Source: Dallia pectoralis
Taxonomy: Eukaryota > Chordata > Actinopteri > Esociformes > Umbridae
NCBI GenBank assembly: GCA_029465975.1
Contig: CM055744.1
Span: 10,015,596-10,079,595, forward strand
Reading direction: 5' to 3'
Length of the DNA stretch: 64,000 bases
The notes beneath the pieces are model-generated. The model did no database searches, had not been told where the DNA came from, and worked only from the letters and a program-made list of their open reading frames with translations. Made by a program: the position numbers and the translations under genes. Of this stretch, positions 1 to 13,139 are shown one piece after another; within the stretch, counting starts at the first letter, position 1, and every line of letters begins with the position of its first letter.

Positions 1-3000
1 GGAAAGTAATGTGTGATCACATTAGTGACATTCTCTGAACATACCATTAGCTTTGTTTGTTTATGTGACTCGCAAGGTTACACATTTAATCAGGCCCAGG
101 CTTCAACATAACCCCCCAACCTACAGTTGTAAACGTCAGATCCGGAAACTCCTCCAGCACATATGTCAAACCATGACTTTGGGGATAAATGCTCTGATCC
201 AGTATTCCTGAAGGCTTCTTTCGAAAGAAGACAATTGGTTTTCATACCTCCTCAGTTGATATTGGCCCAAAAAGGCTGTTCCACTTGATGGAAATCATCT
301 AGATTTTTCTTGTCTTGAAATTGTGGATCCGCCCCATCTGAATCGATATCTTTAAAATTGCCCGACTACTTGATCTGACTGAAACTTCTCCTAAGATTAG
401 CGGGCAACAAGCGAGGAGCAGTTTTTTAGTCTGCAGGAAAAGTGGGGAGATAGTCATTGATCCTGACAATCAAAAACCACAGAGGGTAAGTCTAATAGCT
501 TGAATGGCTTTTCGGCATTTTTTTTCTTTGAAGCTATGAAGGACAATGCAACCCCCCTGAAATATGGAGATATTTAACTGCATAGGTGCTCTGTTTTTTC
601 TAAGAGGCTGAACTTCATGTCATCCTAGTTTCAAAATGTCCATTTCATTACTTTCCTTATAACAAAAATATGTTTTTAATGAAACAACCAAAACTACAGT
701 AGATACTGAAAGCAATATAACACAATATTCATATGTATAAATAGCATTTCAGATGGTATTAATGGACCGATTAATGCAAGTTAATACTACTCTTTTAAAT
801 TGTCAATGTGTCTTCAATGATGTAATTTCTTTATCGGTCTTTAACTCTAGTCTAAACCTGACTTTAACGTTATAAACACGTGACATTAATTTTGTTTGCA
901 TGTTGTGTTTATACACATTTAATGTATTAATGTTACACCAAATGAGCAGAACACTTTGCATGCCTTCAAAGAGTCACTAAAAATACCTTTCCTATTGTTA
1001 AAAACATTATATTGTGTTTTTTCAGCAATATCAGCAATTACAATGTTATCATCATGTTTTCTTGATGAACTGCAAATAGATCAGCTCAATATTTCATTTA
1101 TTGTCCAAAAAGTGTTTAAGGCCATTAAGTCTATGCTTAGATTATTCAAATATCACATACACATTTCCAAACATATTTATTTAATTATATAATTTTCCAT
1201 GGAAAATTTATTTTGAACTTTGGGATGTTCTTGTACATTGTCATGGCATAATGTATTGGTATAGAACAAAAATACATTTGATAAAAAGCTATGTCTCAAG
1301 ACAGCTAGCTAAATCAGTAGTAACACATAAATAATACTTTAATGACAGGTCACTCTGCCAGCGTTTACAAATACTTTTAGTATTATTACAATCTTGGACA
1401 TAATAGCTAATCCGATTGTTAAAAAATACTGGATCAGAATTGGGCTGCATGTGTTTGGTCAAATTTACTAGATCATAATTGGGCTCCCTTTGTATCTGTA
1501 AAAAAATGTTTATTTTGAATCGAACCCATCCCCTTGGCTCTAGGCCTAAGGCTTGGGGCAAATAGGAAATATGCTCTAAATACATAGTCCAGATGTCCAA
1601 ATATGAGGCTATGATAGACCACATTGTTTTGCACCATGATTGTGCCATGGTTCTTGTTCTCGAGAAGCATATTTAAAACAATGCTGCCCAATATATTTGA
1701 GATACAATATAAAGTGGATTGGGAGGCCCCGGTGCACAACGGAGAAAGAGGACAAATACATTAAAGTGTCTAGTTGGAGAAACAGACGCCTCACAGGTCC
1801 TCAATGGCAGCTACATCAAATTGGTGGTGGTTAGGGATGGCTATCGTTCATTTTTATCGTAGACTACATGGTCATCATCCGAAGAGAGGGAGTTGGACCC
1901 CAAATCGCCCTGGCAGGTGTAATGCTGTTCCCACTGCTCCGCGCTGCAACAGTGTGCTTCATCCCTCCGGAGCTGTAGCTAACTCCCCCAAGGAATCCTC
2001 TCACCATCATGTTCTACTGGCTCTTACTTTGGCTGGATATTCTGTGTAGTTTCTCCGGTGTAGTGCAGGTGGGAACCAGGCGCATAGAGCAGGCTAATCA
2101 CGCTCGTGGTATTTGTATCGTGTAGTATGTGTTTCGCTTGCCTGGAAGGGAGGCGTCAGAAGGGACCATGGGACACATTTTACTTTACTGGATTTCTATT
2201 AAATATATATTCCATGTTGTGGATTTGATAACTAACCTTCTACGTGTCATGCTCCACTATGTCACTGGGGTGCTTCATGGTTATATGGAATGCAGCGGTG
2301 CACGCTTCCAGAATGCTCTGTGATTCTCAGTTCATTCAAGGTTTTTGGTTGGGATATTACCCCTTTAGTTTGCGGGAACACTATCATCCACGTATTTCTG
2401 GAGTAAGTTAGTGACTGCTACTGCATGTTCCTCATGATCAGTTAGGATTTTCTGAGCAATCCTATTAAAGTTCCTCTGTCCACCATTTTGTGGACTGTTT
2501 TGTGAATTTGTTTTTGTGTGTGGCTCTTGTTATAAACTGCTTGTTGTAGGCTGGGAGGAGGAACACAGTTAGGTGAGCCGATTGGCCGGATTTCAGGACA
2601 GGAGATGTCTTTTGATGGTTATTTTATGTTAAAATTACATGAGGGTCACGTGCAGCTGAAAAGGAGATTGTAATTGTAAACGTTTTTTATTCTTCAGATT
2701 TTACATTAAGTTTTAGCAGATTTCAACAGCCACATCGTAAACACGACTTGATTCTCTCTGCATTCTGAGTAAACAATACATAATTTAAACTATAAATAAA
2801 AATGTTAAAAATAAATAAAAATGTAAAAGTAATGTAATATAAGTCATATAATATAACCACAGTGATTTCCAGGGTGAGGAGAATAATAATAAGTATTATT
2901 ATTAATCTCACGCATAATTAAACAAATTGAACTGGTGTAATACATTTGAAGATAGCTGAGAGGCGCAGATGTTGATTGTTAATACAAAGTAGACAGGCAG

Positions 3001-3427
3001 CTCGGTCAAGAGACAGGCTGAAGGCAATTCACAGCGAATCAAATGGGCAGGCAAAGGTACAAGCAGGGACAAAACTAGGAATTGGAGTCAAAGGTTAACA
3101 GGCAGGAAGAGATCAGTACACTAATATCCGAATCTTGATAGTATTTCAAAAGGCTTAGTGAAGTTGCAGTGAAATCAAACAATACCTAAACGAAATGATG
3201 TACGGAACAGAACCAAACTGTGGGGCTGATGGGAAAGGGCGACTACTGGTGATTGTGATCTAATGGGGGGGGGGGCTTAAAGAGTGTGGAAGGTTAGATA
3301 ACAGCGTTTGGTTACGGGACATTATTTGGGATTAAGTTATAGTCTTCCATACTTTTTTCCCACAATAACTAAGTCTTCTATATATTCTCTGTCATCACTA
3401 CTGTCCTCAGGCTTACCTTGCTGGCAG
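1..3427. other. Upstream flank of the agouti gene, no coding gene seen
   Basis: AT-rich sequence with only short unconvincing ORFs. The first, non-coding exon(s) and promoter of asip probably lie here or further upstream, but nothing in the sequence fixes them. About 2940-3250 reads like a decayed interspersed repeat (GGCAGGCAAAGG-type text). A poly-G run of about 10 sits near 3266. No RNA gene recognised. Confidence 0.5.
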
Positions 3428-3439
3428 AAAACCAAAGAG

Positions 3440-4772
3440 ATGAATTCCATTTTTCTTCTGAGCTGCCTAAGCTGCTCCTGGTTTCTTATGGCGTACTCAC
3501 ACATGGCAATGGAGGACAAACTATCCACCAAAAATTCCTCCTCAGATCTCCAGGAAGGGAGTCTTTCAGATGCTCCACCCATCATCATTGTGGGTCAGTT
3601 GATTATTAGGATATAATTATACATAGAATTAGAAGAACGAGGCCGCTAAATGTTTTCTAGAAAACTGTCGCAATAATCAGGAGCCGTTTGTTTTTGTTAT
3701 TGCAGGAAATATTCATGCTGATTCAAATGCTGATTTATTTACACTATGTTTAGGTATTTCATGGTGTACTTAGCAAAACCGACAGTATGGCCTCATTAAT
3801 ATCAATAAGCTGCTATATGTAAATTGTATTTATTTTTCAGAGTTATTTAAAGGTGCAAAGAAGAAAAAAATCAAGAAACCAAGAACGGTAAACTACGCTG
3901 TCAAAATATTTGCCCAAATTCTGGCATCATATTATTAAGGTGGTAGAAGTAACCCTAATATACACATTATAACGGGTTAAAAATTATAACAGGTTACTAA
4001 AATATATAATAATCTGCGAATATGCAAACATGTTTCTACAAGCTAATAATTTTTGTCTTTACAAAACAATACATATATATATATACAGAATTAATATGTT
4101 TACTAGTCTAATAGTTATTCAAACTAACTATATAAAAGCGATAGTTTAAAATTCACCCGGGGTTGTGTCTGAAGAACAACAACGCATTTCTATTGCCATG
4201 TGTTCAATGTGTCAAATTCTAATAGATCAGGTCCCATTGCTTTAATTAATTAATTTGGACAAAGCTAATGATGCCATCTCCATGCTTAGACAGATGGAAA
4301 TTATGGATTATTGTGGAAAAAGACCTTGGGCCTACAGACACGACCCCAACTAAGGGGAATTTGTATCCCTTTAGGATAGATCCCATTACTACACTAACTG
4401 TAGTAATCAGCAAAAATACCAAAAATATCAGTCTTTAAATAGCTTGTAGGTGTGTAGGTTGTTTTCTCAACTAACTAAAGAGACTCGTGAATAATGATGT
4501 AAGTACCACAATGGATTCGGAATTAATTACATATATAATTATTTCATGTTAATTGGGGTAGCTGTGTGAAGCATTGCTAAACTATCATTAACCTTTCTTT
4601 GCAGAACAAATTCAGTGTGAAAAGCAAACGTCCAACTTCTCCGTCGAACTGCGTGCCGTTATGGGGAAGCTGCAAATCCCCTAATAACGGATGCTGTGAG
4701 TACTGTGCTTTCTGCCACTGTCGCCTCTTCAAGACTGTGTGCTATTGCCGAATGGGAAACCCGCAGTGTTGA
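3440..4772 (+). CDS. asip: Agouti-signalling protein (three coding exons, 122 aa)
   Basis: Secreted antagonist/inverse agonist of melanocortin receptors, controlling pigment-cell fate and dorsoventral colour. Coding exons by phase and GT/AG sites: 3440-3593, 3841-3887, 4605-4772. The 5' coding exon starts at an acceptor ending 3427, 12 nt before the ATG. Residues 1-20 form a hydrophobic signal peptide. An N-glycosylation sequon NSS lies at 32-34 and the conserved PPIIIVE strand end at 46-52. A Lys-rich basic stretch occupies about 55-64. The C-terminal domain from residue 83 to the last residue has ten cysteines, the inhibitor-cystine-knot set of agouti/AgRP, ending in Cys as in mammalian ASIP. 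The receptor loop reads CRLFKTVC, with Leu where mammals have the middle Phe of RFF. Gene order next to ahcy fits ASIP. AgRP is unlikely; ASIP1 rather than ASIP2 is inferred. Confidence 0.93.
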
Positions 4773-4982
4773 AGACATGAAAGAAGATATCTTAATTTCT
4801 TGTTGCATAAATAGCAACGTGTTGTGTATTGAAGGTTCAAAGAGCCTTCTAAACGCTTTCTCACTTCAGATGTTAAACTTCTGGCTCGTATGCATTTTTT
4901 CCCGTCCATTATAATCCGGATTACAATTTACATTTCCTGTCTGGTAGAATTATTGTTCTGCTGTTGCAAACTGGTTTATATT

Positions 4983-4988
4983 AATAAA
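4983..4988 (+). terminator. asip: Candidate asip polyadenylation signal AATAAA
   Basis: A canonical AATAAA about 210 nt after the asip stop codon, on the same strand. It is the first such hexamer downstream of the stop, but the sequence around it is AT-rich, so it could be chance. Confidence 0.5.
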
Positions 4989-6440
4989 CAAAGTATGTAT
5001 TCAGGAAGACAAAAGATACTAATGGATATCGTACCATCTTGTTTGACACATTTTTGAGGATAATGGAAAAAACGTAGTCAAGGTAATATGTAGGCCTAAA
5101 AAAACAACTTCTTGGACTATCATTCATCAAGATTACGAATGATTGTTGTCTTCTCATCGGTTCTTCTCAAGTGTTTTTTTCATTGGTTGACCCAACACAA
5201 TTAGCCACATTGCTGAAGACGACCATCTGAATAATCCATATTCCAGTAACAGTTTCTGTATCACCAAATGGCATGTGGACATAGTTGCACATCATCTGAC
5301 ATTATAGACGAGGCAACAATCTATCGGTCTAGGCAAATTAGATTAGATTCAACTTTATTGTTATGAGCTGTACAAGTACAGTACAGCAAAATGCAATTTG
5401 AATCAGTATGTCACATTACGATAGGTGTGTTTATAACCTACTGCTGGTTGTCATTAAAAAAGGCTGCATAAAGGAAATATGCTAAAGTGAAAAATGGGGT
5501 GAGATGTTATCAAAATGACCTATTTGCTTTGAATTCATGTAATAAATAAACATCTAGAGTATGATTTTATTTTATTGCAATTTTCTCTACTGATGTAAAA
5601 CATAAATCGTTTCCTTTGGTTGCATTACCCTACTATTGCATATCCATGGATTAATGGTTGAGCGCCACATATCGTCTTACAGATTGCTGCAACACATGGG
5701 ATTCATTCCCGCATTTAGGAATGAAGGAACACGGTGATATTGTACAAATATACAAAGGTAATTTCTCCCGAGGAGTTGTCACAGCGTCAGTAAAACTGCA
5801 GAAGCAGAGAGTACAGCTCCGCATGTGCATCGTAAAAGGAAATGCACAGCCACTGTTTGCGAAGGGTGGCAAAGGATTAGCTAGGTACAATGACGGGTAT
5901 TGAAGCCAAGTTGCAGCTCAATCTCAGCCACACATTAAGGTTCTGTCAGCCACCTCGTGTCCCATATGATATAAGGTTGAGCCCGAACTGGCCTGTTTGT
6001 GGTAACAGGAGTATTATCACCGGTGCAGTGAATGGGCCATACCTCTTTTCCTGGTCCCCTAAAATGGCTTGGTAAGACTTTGTAAGATCTGGGATCCAAC
6101 CTAACCTAACTTACATTTTAGATGCTGTCCTCAGCTCTATTACAGTTGGGCAATTACCTCTTAGCTGTGGTTAAATACAAAGACTTGAGTATGTATGTTT
6201 AGTTTTAAAGGCTGAACTTAAATAGGGTCCCCAAATAGAGGCAACGCAGGGCAGCTGCCTCCAAATGGGGACAGGCCCTGACTACAGCCTGCTAGCATTT
6301 GAAATCGGTCGATAGCATAGCCAGAGTAGTTAACAAAGCCTACACAATCTCAATAAAATAAAATAAACAAGTTATTGTTAATAAAAGCAACCGTATTAAA
6401 ACAAAGCTCTCATTTAGACCGGTCATAAACAAAAGTGACA
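4989..6440. other. Intergenic, no gene seen; repeat remnant at 5340-5430
   Basis: The segment 5340-5430 (ATTCAACTTTATTG followed by TGTACAAGTACAGTACAGC) matches a tail sequence I recognise as dispersed in fish genomes. The open frames at 5651-5903 on both strands show no recognisable domain. Nothing else supportable. Confidence 0.45.
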
Positions 6441-6449
6441 TTAATACCT

Positions 6450-7165
6450 CGTAAATGGGTCTCCTCAATATTAGATTGCTTGCCTCAAAGAAAATTATAG
6501 TAAATGAATTCATCACTGATCATAAACTAGATTTAATTGGCCTGTGTAAAACATTGCTCAACCTCGATTCATTTACTGCTTCAAATGAGGCCTCTCCTCT
6601 TGGTTACACCAGTGATCAGATTCCCTGCGCATCCCGTAAAGGGGGGGGGGGTGCTAATATTTATGCTACACAATATACATTTTCACTTAAACATATCCCT
6701 GGGTTTCAGTCTTTTGAAGTTTTACTCAACCAGGGCAATAAATCGTTTTTTTATTGCTACTATTTACAGGCCTCCCGGGCCATACACATTGTTCCTCAGC
6801 GAGTTTCCAGAATTCTTGTCCAACATTGTAGTCATGGCAGACTAATTTAAATCTCTGGGAAAATGTGTCCAGCATGTCTCAGGAACTACGCATTGTCACA
6901 GTCATACTTAAGATGTAGTGTTATCAAAGGGAATTAATGTAATGATCTAATGCCCTTTCCTCAGAATCCTGGTTTATCGGAATCAGGTGGCACTTTTGCC
7001 CCCCAGGTAGGGATATTTAAGACCTGTTGTATAAACTCTACGACTACTAATACATTTCTTGATGCACTCCCAGGCTCGCACGGCCTGCTCAATGATGATA
7101 GAGTTAATACATCTGTACATAATCTAATAGAGGATTTTGTGATGACTAGAATGACATTTGTATTT
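6450..7165 (+). mobile_element. LINE fragment (L2/CR1-like), endonuclease domain, degenerate
   Basis: Translation in shifting frames gives recognisable non-LTR ORF2 pieces. These are an N-terminal NIR-L motif (GLLNIRLLASKK), a D-L-I-G-L-C-K-T strand and a Gly-rich turn. After them come the endonuclease YRPPGP motif near 6770 and the linker text LLNDDRVNTSVHNLIEDF near 7090-7140. At least one frameshift separates 6455-6760 from 6740-6840, and the poly-G run at 6641 disturbs the frame. No reverse transcriptase follows, so this is a dead fragment. Clade assignment from memory of fish L2-type elements. Confidence 0.7.
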
Positions 7166-9655
7166 AGTTCTCTCTGTTTCTGGGTGCAGTTCATTGTTGC
7201 TGTGAGTGTTGGTTTATAAATGTTGCTGTTTTGCTGTATGTATAAGTTGCTTGTTATGCGCATCTATTATTTGCATTACAGTCTATATGTTTTTTCAGTT
7301 CGGTGTTTGTTTGGTTTAGTATTAAAACCAATCGAACTACTACATGTCTGTGCCTGGCTCATTTCCTGCACTACACACCTGAGTTTGTGACGATTGAAAT
7401 AAAACACTGCGTTTCCTCGGTCCAGTGTCTGTGTTTTTTTGCACATCTTATTCTTCTCTTTTTTTTGGTAGTGTAACGGTTGGGTGTGGTGAAATAAAAG
7501 GAGTCATCCAGAGTCAGGAGTAAATTGCAAGTGTTGCTCTATTTAAAGTTAGCAACTCAGCCACACAGCAGTACAACACATGTATTGCGTGAAAATAACA
7601 AAGAGATCGACACGGCGCTAGAATGTAACAGTATCTTTAGGAGAACTGTAAATGCCCACAGCATACACGACACGAAACATGTAACAATACCACACAAATA
7701 CATGGCCAAACACAGGGAACTCATATAAAATTACTAACGAGGGAATGGACACCAGGTGTTTGTAAATTACATGACAAACAAAGTGATGAGGAGGTGGGGT
7801 GGCACTAGTAAGCCGGTGACAACGATGGCGGTCGACTGGGTTCGGGAGCAGCCAGTCACAGGATTTGCAACAGCTTGTCTGTAATATGTCTTTAATTAAT
7901 CTGCCAGTTGAAGACCTGTGAGACGTATTTTTCTCAGAATGAACGCTTCTGAGATATTTGAGATACACTATTTGTCCTCTTGCTCAGTTCTGCATGATTA
8001 CATTTTTGATTCGCCAGGGTTCCTAAACTAAAATAAATTTGTTGAATTTATTAAGTTGAAATAGAGAACTTGAGGGAATTTAGGGACTTTATTTAACACG
8101 TATATACAACATAAAAGGAAAATATAGAATTAAAACTAAAAATGTTTCATATTTAACTATCTATTTTCAACATGTATTTATTACTATATTAAGTTATTTA
8201 CTTCACTTTTATGTTTCATGATTTATTGATTGATTTCAAGGTTGCAGTCATTGTAAAATCTGTCAATATTGAATCTGTCGTTGAGTGTGTAACTTTCCCC
8301 CGTCAAATCTGGAAGAGTGATCTACGGAATACCGTTTTTTTTTATTGGTGCATCTACATTATTCTGTGGCGTTTAGGCATCAATGTGGCTACACTAAATA
8401 AATTGGCGAGGAAAATGCTTTATCCTGCAGATGAAATTGCCGTAGATATTACCCATTTGAGATATAATGAACGTAATTGCTGAAGAGGTTACAATGCTGG
8501 AGGCCTTGTCAGACCAGGACATGAAATTGTGTTTGAAAACCATGAAACACATGAGGTAAGCATGCTATTGTTTGAGAATGCTGATGCCGTTTGAACATTT
8601 ATTCACATTTCTAAAGAAGTTCCCATTCTTACTCTCAACAATTCCCATTCTTATTATCAACACATTGTCAGAAAGTAAACTTGGAAAACGTGGGAACAAC
8701 ACAGAGCTATGCATTAATGTTATTACGTCTGCTGACCAAACGTGCAGGCAGAAGTTTCAGTCGAGGTAAAACTCATTTGTGCATGCAGATTGTAGCTAAA
8801 ATGCACATTGAAAATGTACATTTCAGACTAGTAGATTATATGGTATATGAATCAGTTCTCATAGTCAACGTGTTGGATGCCAGAGAAATGGGCAGGAGTG
8901 GAGACCTGAGCGACCTTGGCAAGTGCCAATTATTATGTTACAACCGGCACAGATTATCTTTGAAATGGCTTGTGGAGTGCTTCCGGTCAGCATTAGTGAG
9001 TAAAAATCTGACCTTTATTTGTGGTCTTCATAGGAGATGATCCACATATATACATATTCGCTTCATAATATACATATTCGCTTCACATGTGAGTGGTGTT
9101 TAAAAAACAGTTTCTCAGATGTGTTTGAACGGACGCTTTACTTTCTTAAAGGTTATTTGACCGGATTTAATAATGCGATTATTGGGTCCCTTTTGGTATT
9201 GCAAGAAATTGTTTTTTTGGGGGGGGGCATAGAAATATACTGGCATGGCTTAAAATACCTCTGTTCTATTATTGCACGTTAAATACCAGTAATATCAGCT
9301 ATGCAATTGCATACCAGTGCTTTTTCACTTCTAGATTTTTAGCGAGTTTATGAAAGGAGGTCACCTGATCATCTGTATCTCCAGCGCATGTTCCTGTCTG
9401 GCCACTTTCATCTTGCCTATCTCTCCCCATGTCTTTTTCTGCTACCATTTTTGTACCAGAAAAACAACAATTGACCTTGATGGTAATTTTCCATTATTAC
9501 AAGGTCAAGGCTGTGAATCGGCATCCCCCTGCTGTTTGGGACACCTGGTTTCTATTGCACTGTGTTTCATCCACTAAGTCCACACACAACATGCTTTTAT
9601 CAGTTCATTTTGTTTGTTTGATATCAGGGTTGGGGTCAATGCTATAATTAGTGGG
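7166..9655. other. Intergenic, dispersed-repeat remnants, no confident gene
   Basis: About 7300-7430 (CTCATTTCCTGCACTACAC) resembles text near 44900-44960. About 7735-7810 (GGACACCAGGTG with following ACATGACA) resembles 50350-50400, so these are copies of one or two dispersed families. The segment 9037-9085 is a short direct duplication (ACATATTCGCTTCA twice). A possible pair of exon-like blocks at 8487-8765 is listed separately. Confidence 0.45.
8487..8765 (+). other. Exon-like pair of open blocks, unidentified
   Basis: Two blocks, about 8487-8555 and 8672-8765, are open in compatible phase. The first ends GAG followed by GTAAGC, the second is preceded by TTGTCAG and ends CGA-G followed by GTAAAA. 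Joined in phase they would encode about 54 residues including YNAGGLVRPGHEIVFEN and SYALMLLRLLTKRAGRSF. I recognise no family, there is no start or stop context, and such pairs occur by chance in this much sequence. Could be a fragment of a transposon gene. Confidence 0.15.
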
Positions 9656-9659
9656 GAAT

Positions 9660-9835
9660 TGGACCACAGTGGATATAAAAAGTCTACACACCCCTTTAAA
9701 ATGCCAGGGGAATATATAGATGAATTACTCTGCTGTAGAAAATAGCTGGCCAATACTAGTTGACAAGTAGAAAATGTGCCCACAGAAACTCAAAAATGGT
9801 GTTTCAGTTTGACCAAGTTCGGTTAATAAGAAAAT
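9660..9835. repeat. Tc1-type MITE fragment
   Basis: Begins near GTGGATATAAAAAGTCTACA, terminal text I recognise from Tc1/mariner-derived repeats in fish. No transposase coding, so non-autonomous or truncated. Far end not defined. Confidence 0.45.
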
Positions 9836-10424
9836 TACACCAAAATTATTATTTATTACATATTGCTCCTGGAACTGTTTTTGTTGTGTTTTTTTAATCT
9901 TTTTGCACTGTTCTTGTACGTTGAATGTGTGTCCTAAACGCTGCAGCTATGTGTAAACAAACTTGCCAATAAACCTGATTGTGATTCTGATATCAATGAC
10001 TGTATCTATACAAATAGGATGACAATATCCAATACCATACCTGCATGCATACTATTCACACAAAACCTTTCTATATAGAATTATATCTTTGGAGTTAATG
10101 CAAAAGCCAAGTCAATCCCCAAGGATTATATCCTGCGAACCCACCATTATGCAAGTATTCATTTTTTATAACAAACTCTCCTCACGCCGGATATCCGAAT
10201 TTGCATGGATTCCGCAAGATGATTGAATACATGCATGTCACAACCAGTGCTTGATTTGGGAATATTGAAAGATTTAGGCAATATTTAAAATGATATACTG
10301 CATGCAACACGTTCTTCATTAACAAAATGCTTGATGAATGTGTGACACGGTTAAATAGTATTGACAACTTTTTTCAACCCGTCAAACGAGGCTTTATACA
10401 TTTTGGTTACTGTAGACCATGGGT

Positions 10425-10550
10425 ATTCAAATGCCTGCAGGTTTTCTGTTCTACCATCTCATTAATTGCACCCACCTGGTGGCCCAGGACAAAAAAGACA
10501 CTAGTTAGAGGGTTGCAATTAAATAATTAATTAATTGGAATACCCCTGCT
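10425..10550. repeat. Short palindromic MITE
   Basis: Starts GGGTATTCAAATGCCTGCAG and ends TTGGAATACCCCTG, so the termini are inverted (GGGTATTC / GAATACCC) about 115 bp apart. The interior (TTCTGTTCTACCATCTCATT, CACCCACCTGGTGGCCCAGG) is the body of a widespread fish MITE. A diverged relative lies at 24390-24505. Confidence 0.6.
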
Positions 10551-12454
10551 GTATATGGAAGGCTATTTTAAAAGATGATGAATAGCGGAACATTTTGTGC
10601 TATGTGTCACATATTAATCGTTCAATATTGTAATATTTGTCTCACCACAGCTGATCAGCTAATCCTTGATGTTCTAATGGTCAGGGTGACAGACAGCCTG
10701 GCCATCAGGAGTTCTCTGGGTAGTGAGAAAATGTAAAAAATTATTACAACCGCTGGAAAGTTGTCTCTAGAACAATGAATCACCTGTGCCTTTCCTCCGG
10801 CTAGTAAGGATTCTGGCATGGACTTCCTGGTTGAGTAAACATTGTGAAAAGAACTACATCTACATACCTGTGTCACCGCAGATTTAGTATAGTTGAAGAT
10901 CTTAGCAAGCCTTCTTTCCTCCCAAGCATCAGTGCCTAACCATTCTGCATCTGGAAAGCTGCTAAGCTTTTTCAAGGGCTTGTCCTGTAGCTCATATTTA
11001 CACCACGGTTAAAGTGGGGTGCAGGGGTGGTTGAATAGGAAATCCTGCAATGTTACAATTAAGAGCTTGTAGCTATTTAAAAACTTGCTATTTAAAAACC
11101 CTATTTCAGAAATCAAACTGATTGGTTACTTTAAAGCATGATGGAAACAAACTGTTTGTGGCTATCTATAAACTTTTATTGAGGAAGATCTACATGCACA
11201 CCCTACTAGTTGTCTCAAATAATACTGTAATTATTACTATCCATACAATAGAGATTTCACTGGTAACAGATTTACTTGTCAAGCAAAAAACGAATTAGCA
11301 AAATGACTATTGAATGATGTTAACAGCTAACATTAACATGGTATTTCTTTCAGGCTAGAGACTTACTTCCGTCTGAAACCAACTAAATACCTGTAATCGG
11401 TTGTGGTGCTATTAACAGACGGGTGAAGGCAGCAAGGTATGTGACCTTAGTCACCAAAGCCCTGGTCTGCTCACTCTTCAACCATCTAGGATAGAGACAT
11501 TGTTCAGGAGTATTCTAACCACAACAGAAAAAGAAAAAAGCTTTACCCCCAGCTTGATAAACTATCTGCAATTTGCAATCTGATCTGAACGCTCACCATA
11601 AACACTCAGTAACACATGCTCCATGGACTCTTGACAAGCGTTGTTGCCTTCATGAAGACATTGTGAAACCGGGTAGGTTACACTTGGTCCATTTATTTAC
11701 AATATTCACTTGACCTTCGATTGCATTTGTAAAATGTCTTTGTACTAGTATGAACCACCAAATATATCAGTCGCTTATTTTAAAAATATGCAGGATTTTG
11801 CAAGCACGCTGTAGTGAATAGTGGAAACGAAACTGCGAATTAAAACCCGTATGATAGCGGCTTTCAATGTAAAACAAAACAGCGTCGCTCAGATCAAAGT
11901 CAGTAATGAGCTAGGCTGTAAATGACCAGGTCCAGCCAGTACAAGTCGTAAACATAAGGAGCCAAAAACACATCAATGGGAGCGACACCTTAGGCAGCTG
12001 TTTCCCATTCACAGGCAACAGAAAATAATCTTTGAAAAGAGTCAATTGTGCAGTTAGGAGCCTCTGGAGGAAACCCAGGCCGCTATGTTAACGTTTCGCC
12101 ATGTTTAATTACTCACATGGGATTTCTGTTGTGTACTTAGTTGATTCCCGTCAAATCATCAATGCACCCTCAAAGCAAAACAACCATGTAACAGCAATGC
12201 CTGGTTCAATGCGCCTTGGTACATACAAGTACATTCACATGCAAGGTTTTTCTAACAACCCAGGAAGTTCTGTTCAGTGCATTCTTCGTATTTACCAAAT
12301 GGTTTGACAGAAGTGATAGCAAAAGACAGAAGTTGTTGCACACAAACACAGATAAAACACACAATTCTGGAGCTGAGGATCCAGGCCGAAGCAAAACATG
12401 TCCTCAGAGCCACTATCAGCAAATGCAAGGTGAAAATGATAAAATATGCACTTA
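10551..12454. other. Intergenic, nothing recognised
   Basis: No gene, RNA or clear repeat structure. The open frame at 10655-10975 (minus) has no recognisable domain. Overlapping open frames near 12100-12516 on both strands lack codon or domain support. Confidence 0.5.
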
Positions 12455-12645
12455 CACAACTGTTCAAAAGTGTGGGGTCACTTAGCAATCTACGCATTAA
12501 AATAACCACACATTAATCAGGGTTACAGTATAGGCATTGTTAATGGAGTAAATTAGCCAATGTTCAATTATTTATTTAGACGTAAAGAATTTCAATCATT
12601 TATTTAGACATTTCTAAGTGACCAAAAATTGAGAATAAGAGGCTT
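12455..12645. repeat. Tc1-type MITE with inverted ends
   Basis: Left end TGTTCAAAAGTGTGGGGTC-ACTTAG and right end CTAAGTGACC-AAAAATTG are imperfect inverted repeats around a 150-bp AT-rich interior with no coding. This terminus (GGGGTCACTTAG) is that of a Tc1/mariner family. A single end of the same kind occurs near 33690. Confidence 0.6.
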
Positions 12646-13139
12646 CAAGTGACAACCTCACATTAGTAGAGAGATGAGAACATGCACATCCAACTCATCA
12701 GCTGCCGCACCCGCAACCTATAACAATACTAAATATAACAATATTGATTATCGATACCCAGCTGCGTCACCTACATTGGGACAGTGGTTGCTTCCGGGTC
12801 ACCGTTGTGGCGGTTGGCAACCTCTTAATAATCCTGAGATGTTTTTCTAAGAGTCAGACATCGCACGCATCTGATCAATGTGCAACAACGATAGGTTACG
12901 CAGCTTGATTTTATTCAATGAATGCAGCGTTTTAGAGAGCAAACCAATTATCTTGAAACGTAAAAAATAATTGCTGAATGCCTGCTGGACTATCTGACCG
13001 AAGCCGACCACAGCAATATGCCACTGGTTATGCATCCGACCTGGACAGCTTTTATAAGTCTCCTGACAAAATATGCATTTAATAATTAGTAGTTTTTTTT
13101 TAAATCACCCAACAAAAACAGAAGACTAGTAAACCCTCA

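Noticed and set aside
3337..3588. 83-codon minus ORF opposite the first asip coding exon
   Set aside because: Shadow of the real plus-strand exon, which has the signal peptide, correct splice sites and phase.
5651..5903. Overlapping 79- and 81-codon ORFs
   Set aside because: Considered as an exon (acceptor-like TTTAG at 5718, GTAATT after 5758) but no family match and poor context.
12101..12516. Four overlapping ORFs on both strands
   Set aside because: All short, mutually exclusive and without motifs; the region merges into a Tc1-type MITE.
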